Source of the DNA: Actinomadura livida
GTDB taxonomy: Bacteria; Actinomycetota; Actinomycetes; Streptosporangiales; Streptosporangiaceae
Length of the DNA stretch: 47,567 bases
Direction of reading: 5' to 3'
NCBI RefSeq assembly: GCF_014648675.1
Contig: NZ_BMRO01000004.1
Span: forward strand, 510,785-558,351
Shown: positions 42,879 through 47,567 of the stretch, piece by piece
Position numbering within the stretch: position 1 is the first letter of the stretch
How the letters are laid out: each line of letters begins with the position of its first letter
Translations under genes and position numbers: made by a program
Notes under the pieces: model-generated
What the model was told of the DNA's origin: nothing
Databases searched by the model: none
Seen by the model: only the letters and a program-made list of their open reading frames with translations

Positions 42879-42921
42879 TCTTGTCGGCCCATGGGGATGC
42901 TTGGACGGGGGGCGCAGGGGG

Positions 42922-44106
42922 CTACAAGAAGGTGCGGCCTTCGCCTCTGTACGTCGGGACCGTGCCTACTACCTTGTCGTCTTCGATCAGGTGGAGGGTG
43001 TCGAAGCGTTCGCAGAGTTCGCCGGCCTTGGTGTGGCGGAACCAGACGCGGTCGCCGATGGCGAGGAGGTCGGCGGAGCGGCCGAGGAGGGGGGTCTGCA
43101 CTTCGCCGGCGCCCTCGTTGGGGTCGTAGACGAGGCCGGTCGGCAGGTAGGGCTGGGGGAGGCGGACGGCGTCGGCGGGGCCGGAGGCGAGGTAGCCGCC
43201 GCCGAGGCAGGTCGCGACGCCGGGCGCGGGGCGGCGCACGACGGGGAGGGCGAAGAGCGCGGCGGGGCGTCCGCTGAAGTTGGAGTACTGGTCGAACAGG
43301 TGCGGCTGGTAGAGGCCGGAGCCCGCCGCGACCTCGGTGACAGCGCGTTCGGCGGCGGTCTTCTCGACGCTGCCGGTGCCGCCGCCGTTGACGAATTCGA
43401 GCTCGGTCAGTTCCGAGACGGTGCGGACGATCGCGGCGCGGCGCCGGGCGAGTTCGAGGCGGGACCGCTGCTGCATGGTGCGGATGACGCGGCCGCGGGC
43501 GGGACGTCCGGGCGGGACGTCGCCGACCCCGGCGATCTGCGATTCGTACGCCATCAGCCCGGCGAGGTGGAGCGAAGGCCGTTTGAGGATCTGCTCGGCG
43601 AACGCGCGGACCTGGGCGGGGGTGCGCAGCGGGGAGCGCAGCGCGCCGATCCGGACGCGTCCGGCGAGGGGGCGGTAGGAGGCGTCCACGTCGATGCAGA
43701 CGCGGATGTCGCGGTCGCCGGCGGCGGACTCGATCAGGTCGAGGTGCTCGGGGCAGTCGACCATGAGCGTGACGGTGCGGGCGGCGGCGGGGTCGGCGGC
43801 GAGCGCGGCGATGGCGGTCCGGTCCGTGGTGGGGTAGGCGACGAGGATGTCGTCGCTGACGCCCTCCGCGGCCAGCCAGAGGGCTTCGGGGAGCGTGAAC
43901 GCCATGACCCCGGCGAAGCCGTCCATGGCGAGGACGTCCTCCAGCAGCGGCCGGCAGCGCACCGACTTGCTCGCCACCCGGATGGGCTTGCCGGCGGCGC
44001 GGCGGACGAGGCCGGCGGCGTTCGCGCGGAAGGCCGCCAGGTCGACGACGGCGAACGGCGCCTCGATTGCGGCGGTCGCGGCGTCGTAGCGGTCCCGGAG
44101 GTTCAT
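42922..44106 (-). CDS. PLP-dependent alanine racemase-fold enzyme (amino acid deaminase/aldolase-like)
   Basis: A 394-residue fold-type III PLP enzyme. Schiff-base Lys47 is in RVASKSVRC, and the barrel strands MVDCPEHLDLI, VCIDVDAS, LAGLMAYESQIAG and FVNGGGTGSV follow the alanine racemase N-domain plan. C-terminal metal-site-like features recall D-threonine aldolase and D-serine dehydratase relatives. The exact reaction is unknown. I chose the ATG 44106; the further 15 in-frame codons upstream look untranslated. No Shine-Dalgarno; the mRNA may be leaderless. Confidence 0.85.
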   Translation of the reverse strand: MNLRDRYDAATAAIEAPFAVVDLAAFRANAAGLVRRAAGKPIRVASKSVRCRPLLEDVLAMDGFAGVMAFTLPEALWLAAEGVSDDILVAYPTTDRTAIAALAADPAAARTVTLMVDCPEHLDLIESAAGDRDIRVCIDVDASYRPLAGRVRIGALRSPLRTPAQVRAFAEQILKRPSLHLAGLMAYESQIAGVGDVPPGRPARGRVIRTMQQRSRLELARRRAAIVRTVSELTELEFVNGGGTGSVEKTAAERAVTEVAAGSGLYQPHLFDQYSNFSGRPAALFALPVVRRPAPGVATCLGGGYLASGPADAVRLPQPYLPTGLVYDPNEGAGEVQTPLLGRSADLLAIGDRVWFRHTKAGELCERFDTLHLIEDDKVVGTVPTYRGEGRTFL

Positions 44107-44158
44107 GGTGGTCAGACTGCCATAGAAACCCCGAATGTGAGAACCTCTCACGTACCGC

Positions 44159-45103
44159 TCATTCGGGACGCGGGTGCGCGGCGAAGAAGTCCCACAGCAT
44201 GGCCCCGGCCCGGTCCGGCCATGCGTGCCGGCCTCCGTTGATCTTGCAGAAGGTCACCGCGACGCCCCGGTCGCCCTTCCCGGTGCTCTGGCACTCGGTG
44301 TTCCCGGTCAGCGCCTTGACCCGCCGCTCCGGCTCGGGCAGCCCGCCGGCCCGGCGCCAGAACTCGACCGCCTTCGACACGGGCGGGAACGGCCGCCGGT
44401 CGTTGAAGTCGCGGTTCCCGCCGCCGTTGTACGGGACGCTCCCGTCCGCCGTCCCGTGGAAGATCATCGCCGAGACGGGCTCGCCGGGGTCGCAGTCGGT
44501 CACCAGCGCGCCCTCCACGACCCCGATCGCCGCGACCTTGCCGGGCCGCTCGCAGGCCATCCGGTACGCCATCCCGGCGCCGTTGGAGAAGCCCGTCACG
44601 TAGACCCGCCTCGGGTCGGCCAGCCCCGCGCGGGTGAGCTTGTCGATCAGCTTGGTGAGGAACCCGACGTCGTCCACGTCGCCGATCTTCGCGGCGCCGC
44701 AGCAGTCGCCGGCGTTCCACGTCGTCATGAAGCCGTTGGGGTAGGCGACGAGGAATCCGTTCTCGTCGGACTGCCGGTTGAAGCCGGAGATCTCCTCCAT
44801 CTTCTCCATCGTGGCGAGCCCGCCGTGCAGGGCGAGGACCAGCGCGGGCGGGTCGGCGGGCTTGCCGTCCCGCCATTCGCCGCCGGCCACCTTCGCCGGC
44901 ACGTGCAGCAGGAACTCGCGGTGCCCGATCGTCCCCACGTCGAGCTTCTGCTTGTGCGTGCCCTGCGCGGTGGGGATGCCGTCCACCTTCGCGGGCCGTC
45001 TGTCCCCGCCCCCGTCCCCGTCTCCGCCGCCGTCGCCGGTCTCGGTCGTGCATCCCGCGAGAGCGAGGGTCACCGCCAGTACCACGAACCCGATTCGCCG
45101 CAT
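44159..45103 (-). CDS. Secreted lipoprotein esterase, PHB depolymerase/feruloyl esterase-like (LpqC type)
   Basis: A 314-residue exported protein. Signal peptide with lipobox LALAGC (Cys18), then a Gly/Asp-rich linker. The alpha/beta-hydrolase domain has the oxyanion region LALHGG, the nucleophile elbow GFSNGAG, an acidic residue in FHGTADGSVPY and the final His in NGGRHAWP. Several Cys may form disulfides. It belongs to the PHB-depolymerase-like esterase family that includes mycobacterial LpqC; the natural substrate is unknown. A TAGTTT box 7 nt before the ATG suggests leaderless translation. Confidence 0.9.
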   Translation of the reverse strand: MRRIGFVVLAVTLALAGCTTETGDGGGDGDGGGDRRPAKVDGIPTAQGTHKQKLDVGTIGHREFLLHVPAKVAGGEWRDGKPADPPALVLALHGGLATMEKMEEISGFNRQSDENGFLVAYPNGFMTTWNAGDCCGAAKIGDVDDVGFLTKLIDKLTRAGLADPRRVYVTGFSNGAGMAYRMACERPGKVAAIGVVEGALVTDCDPGEPVSAMIFHGTADGSVPYNGGGNRDFNDRRPFPPVSKAVEFWRRAGGLPEPERRVKALTGNTECQSTGKGDRGVAVTFCKINGGRHAWPDRAGAMLWDFFAAHPRPE

Positions 45104-45110
45104 GGAAGCA

Positions 45111-45116
45111 AAACTA
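45111..45116 (-). promoter_or_regulatory. -10 box of the lipoprotein esterase gene
   Basis: On the minus strand this reads TAGTTT, 7 nt before the ATG at 45103, the leaderless spacing seen repeatedly in this window. Confidence 0.5.
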
Positions 45117-45218
45117 ACCTCAAAGCGAGCCCCCAAACTACTGATGAGTAGCCGCTCGCTCCGTCCCTCCCGGCTCGCCGTCGCGGGCGGTAAGGCGGCG
45201 GGAGGGACGGACGCCGCG

Positions 45219-45224
45219 TAAGCT
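45219..45224 (+). promoter_or_regulatory. Possible -10 box for purU
   Basis: TAAGCT on the plus strand in the esterase/purU divergent spacer. It would give a leader of about 70 nt before the TTG at 45303. Confidence 0.35.
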
Positions 45225-45302
45225 CGATGGGGACACGCCCTGAGCTGCCCCATCGCGCCAGGGCCCCGCCTCGTCCCACCGCGAACACAAGAGTTGAGAC
45301 CG

Positions 45303-46151
45303 TTGAACGAATATGTGCTGACCCTGTCGTGCCCCGACCGGCCCGGCATCGTCGCCGCCGTCTCGGGGCTGCTGGCCGAGCGCGGCTGCAACATCCTGGA
45401 GAGCCAGCAGTTCGGCGACGGCGACTCCGGCACCTTCTTCATGCGGGTGCAGTTCGCGACCCTGGACGACACCGACCCGGACGAGCTGCGCGGCGCGTTC
45501 GCGGCGCTGGTGCCCGAGCTCGGCCTGCAGTGGCGGCTGCACGCGCTCGCCGAGCGGCCGCGCGTGCTGATCATGGTGTCGAAGGGCGGGCACTGCCTCA
45601 ACGACCTGCTGTACCGGACGCGCTCCGGGCTGCTCGACATAGACATCGTCGCGGTCGCGTCCAACCACCCCGACCTGCGGCCCCTCACCCAGTCGTACGG
45701 GATCGACTACCACCACCTGCCGGTCGGGCCGGGCGGCAAGGCCGCCCAGGAGGCCGAGATCCTGACGCTGGTCGAGCACTACGGCGCCGACCTCGTCGTC
45801 CTCGCCCGGTACATGCAGATACTCTCCGACGACTTCTGCGCCAAGCTGCCCGGCGCGATCATCAACATCCACCACTCGTTCCTGCCGAGCTTCAAGGGCG
45901 CCCGCCCCTACCACCAGGCGCACGCGCGCGGCGTGAAGCTGATCGGCGCCACCGCGCACTACGTGACCGCCGACCTGGACGAGGGGCCGATCATCGAGCA
46001 GGAGGTCGCCCGCGTCGACCACGGCCACAGCCCCGAGGAGCTGGTGGCGGTCGGCCGCGACGTCGAGTGCCTCGCCCTCGCCCGCGCGGTCCGCTGGCAC
46101 TGCGAGCACCGCATCCTCCTCAACGGGGACCGCACGGTCGTCTTCCGCTGA
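45303..46151 (+). CDS. purU: Formyltetrahydrofolate deformylase
   Basis: A 282-residue enzyme that hydrolyses 10-formyl-THF to formate and THF, supplying formate for purine synthesis and balancing one-carbon pools. An N-terminal ACT domain (YVLTLSCPDRPGIVAAVSGLL, about 3-85) is followed by a formyltransferase-type domain with INIHHSFLPSFKGARPYHQA and a DLDEGPIIEQ segment carrying the catalytic His and Asp. No ATG or GTG fits; TTG at 45303 has AAGAG about 10 nt upstream and matches the usual family N-terminus, while TTG at 45294 is too close to it. Confidence 0.94.
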   Translation: MNEYVLTLSCPDRPGIVAAVSGLLAERGCNILESQQFGDGDSGTFFMRVQFATLDDTDPDELRGAFAALVPELGLQWRLHALAERPRVLIMVSKGGHCLNDLLYRTRSGLLDIDIVAVASNHPDLRPLTQSYGIDYHHLPVGPGGKAAQEAEILTLVEHYGADLVVLARYMQILSDDFCAKLPGAIINIHHSFLPSFKGARPYHQAHARGVKLIGATAHYVTADLDEGPIIEQEVARVDHGHSPEELVAVGRDVECLALARAVRWHCEHRILLNGDRTVVFR

Positions 46152-46272
46152 CCCGCGGCCCCCGCCACCCCGGCGAACGCGCGAGATGTCGGCATGGCGT
46201 GTTTCACTCCACGTGACAATGCCTCACCATGGGTGATGATGCCGGACGTGCCGATGGCTCACGGGGGTGGCT

Positions 46273-46881
46273 ATGGCCGAGATGCTGGTCAGGGACCTGA
46301 TCGAGGAGGAGCACAACAGGCGGCAGGCGCGGCGGCTCGCCGTCCGCGAGTTCCGGCCGCGCCGCGCGTTCGCGGGCTTCGCCGGCGCGCTGCTGGTGAC
46401 CACGGGGTGCGGGGTCGCCGCCATCGAACTGCTGGCCGCCGCGCTCGGCTCCGGCGTCCACCCCGTGCCGGGCGTGGCCGCGGTGGCGGACGCGCTCCGG
46501 CGGCACACCTGGCGCGACGTCCTGCCGGCCGCGGGCGCGATCACCTTCGCCGGTGCCGCGTTCCTGCTGGCGGCGCTGCCGGGGCGGCTCAGGGGCGTCC
46601 CGCTCGCGGGCTCCGACCCGCGGCAGGCGGGCGCCATCGGACGCACCGCGCTGCGCCGGACGGTCGCGGACGCGGCGCTCGGCGTCCCCGGCATCGAACG
46701 CGCCCGCGTGCGCGGCCCGGGGCCGTTCCGCGGCGTCCTCGTCGTCCGCGTCACGACCGGCTACCGCAACCCGGCGAACCTGGCGGACCTCGTCCGCCAG
46801 GCGGTCGGCGCCCGGCTGGACCGCATCGAGCCGATGCGCCGGCCGCAGGTCGACGTCCGGCTCGGCTGGCGGAGGGACTGA
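46273..46881 (+). CDS. DUF6286-type membrane protein, Asp23-system associated
   Basis: A 202-residue protein with a charged N-terminus (LVRDLIEEEHNRRQARRLAVREFRPRR), two transmembrane segments (about 33-58 and 82-103) and a C-terminal cytosolic domain of about 90 residues with GVPGIERARVR and VVRVTTGYRNPANLADLVRQAV. That domain resembles the helical/strand unit shared by DUF6286 and AmaP proteins, which in actinomycetes accompany Asp23 (alkaline-shock) proteins. No Asp23 gene is visible upstream. GGGGG precedes the ATG; a GTG at 46267 is also in frame. The next gene starts 1 nt after its stop. Confidence 0.72.
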   Translation: MAEMLVRDLIEEEHNRRQARRLAVREFRPRRAFAGFAGALLVTTGCGVAAIELLAAALGSGVHPVPGVAAVADALRRHTWRDVLPAAGAITFAGAAFLLAALPGRLRGVPLAGSDPRQAGAIGRTALRRTVADAALGVPGIERARVRGPGPFRGVLVVRVTTGYRNPANLADLVRQAVGARLDRIEPMRRPQVDVRLGWRRD

Positions 46882-46882
46882 C

Positions 46883-47443
46883 ATGCGCATCCCGATCGCG
46901 GCCACCGGGGCCGTCCTGCTCGCCTGCGGTGCCGCGGCGCTCGCCGCCGGGCTCGGCGCCTTCGGCGCGGCCGCCGCGGACGGCCCGCTGCTCGACCCCG
47001 CGCTCGCCCGGTTCGCCGGCGGCCACGGCTGGTTCCTGCCGGTCGCCGCGGGCGTCGCGGAGGTCCTGGCGCTCGCCGGGCAGCTGTGGCTGGTCGTCCA
47101 GGTCCGCCGCGTCGTCCACCGGTGGTGGCCGGACGTCGACCCGGAGACCCGCATCCGCGCCCGCGCGGCCGCGGACGACCTGAACCGGGACGCGCGCGCC
47201 ATGCCCGGCGTCCGCGACTGCGGCGTGCGCCTTTCGGGGACGGCCGACCGGCCCCGCCTGCTGCTGCGGCTCGCCTGCGCGGGCGACACGCTGATCAGCG
47301 AGGTCTACGGCGAACTGGGCGCGGGCCCGGTGGAGCGCTACCGCGAAGCCGTCGGCATGCCCGACCTCCCCGTGGTGATCCGCTTCCGCCCGGACCTCCC
47401 ACGCCCACCCCGCCGCCACCGCGCCCAACCCGAACCCGCCTGA
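46883..47443 (+). CDS. AmaP-like (alkaline shock response membrane anchor) protein
   Basis: A 186-residue protein with two transmembrane segments (about 4-30 and 48-75) and a cytosolic domain (about 85-175) with DDLNRDARAMPGVRDCGVRLSG and GPVERYREAVGMPDLPVVIRFR, similar in plan to its upstream neighbour. In Gram-positive bacteria AmaP anchors Asp23 at the membrane; here that is inference from family and pairing. GGAGGG precedes the ATG by 6 nt, and the gene starts one base after the previous stop. A dispersed repeat begins 9 nt after its stop. Confidence 0.72.
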   Translation: MRIPIAATGAVLLACGAAALAAGLGAFGAAAADGPLLDPALARFAGGHGWFLPVAAGVAEVLALAGQLWLVVQVRRVVHRWWPDVDPETRIRARAAADDLNRDARAMPGVRDCGVRLSGTADRPRLLLRLACAGDTLISEVYGELGAGPVERYREAVGMPDLPVVIRFRPDLPRPPRRHRAQPEPA

Positions 47444-47452
47444 CCCGACCAC

Positions 47453-47567
47453 CTCAGCCACCGCAGCAACCCCGCGACAACCTCAACGCTTGCGATCGCG
47501 TCCGAAGGCAGGTTTCGAGCGAAGCAAGAAACCTGATCGCGCAGCGAGCCGCTAGGCGAGCCGGAGC
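47453..47567 (+). repeat. Dispersed 3'-end repeat, copy 2
   Basis: Begins 9 nt after the AmaP-like stop and runs to the window edge, so it may continue. It matches the minus strand of 8698-8812 along its length. Its central stem pairs AGGTTTC (47510-47516) with GAAACCT (47528-47534), where copy 1 has AGGTTCC/GGAACCT, a compensatory base-pair change. The octamer GCGATCGC lies at 47492-47499. Confidence 0.75.

Overview
The window looks like a chromosomal segment of a high-GC filamentous actinomycete, plausibly Thermomonosporaceae (Actinomadura-like). That placement is inference from codon use, family composition and gene order, not from a marker gene. GC content is high nearly everywhere, GTG starts are frequent, and many starts lie 6-9 nt after a TANNNT -10 box, suggesting leaderless transcription.

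Layout. (1) 0.06-9.5 kb: acyl-CoA metabolism (duplicated 3-hydroxyacyl-CoA dehydrogenase, methylmalonyl-CoA epimerase, thiolase), two alpha/beta hydrolases, an AI-2E-family permease, a hendecad coiled-coil DivIVA-type protein and a DUF4230 protein. (2) 9.6-18.7 kb: DUF3817, a two-gene ABC system with a degenerate ATPase, a thioredoxin-TPR protein, a cytidylate-kinase-like protein, NAD malic enzyme with ACT domain, an LPNTG surface protein, YqgE, DUF3039 and a secreted M43 metalloprotease. (3) 18.7-22 kb: DEAD-type helicase and a cardiolipin-synthase-like PLD protein. (4) 22-34 kb: a block matching the M. tuberculosis order pncB1-clpS-DUF2017-mec-cysO-cysM-murI-cAMP phosphodiesterase-like MBL-rph-rdgB, interrupted by insertions. 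(5) 34-40 kb: a second accessory stretch, then tRNA-Leu(UAG) and bcp. (6) 40-47.6 kb: DUF3618, zf-HC2 protein, GH4 glycosidase, SIMPL protein, PLP-fold racemase/aldolase-like enzyme, secreted PHB-depolymerase-like lipoprotein, purU, and two DUF6286/AmaP-type membrane proteins.

The strongest candidate for an undescribed system is a pair of three-gene MEDS operons, 25127-27885 (+) and 34067-37015 (-). Together they encode three MEDS-STAS proteins and three MEDS-HATPase proteins, an RsbV/RsbW-like partner-switching set with sensory domains on every component. All three STAS domains lack the phosphoacceptor Ser/Thr, and one of the three kinase-like domains has lost its ATP-binding boxes. No sigma factor is encoded in the window. 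Both operons interrupt the conserved housekeeping order.

Non-coding highlights: a perfect 64-bp palindrome with a LacI-operator-like centre (42815-42878); a roughly 115-bp dispersed element placed just after stop codons at 8698-8812 and 47453-47567 with a compensatory stem change; a 153-bp nested inverted-repeat structure between convergent genes (15719-15871); a leaderless short ORF plus hairpin ahead of cysO-cysM; a leaderless short ORF overlapping the clpS start; and an MFS gene whose 3' end runs 38 nt into tRNA-Leu.
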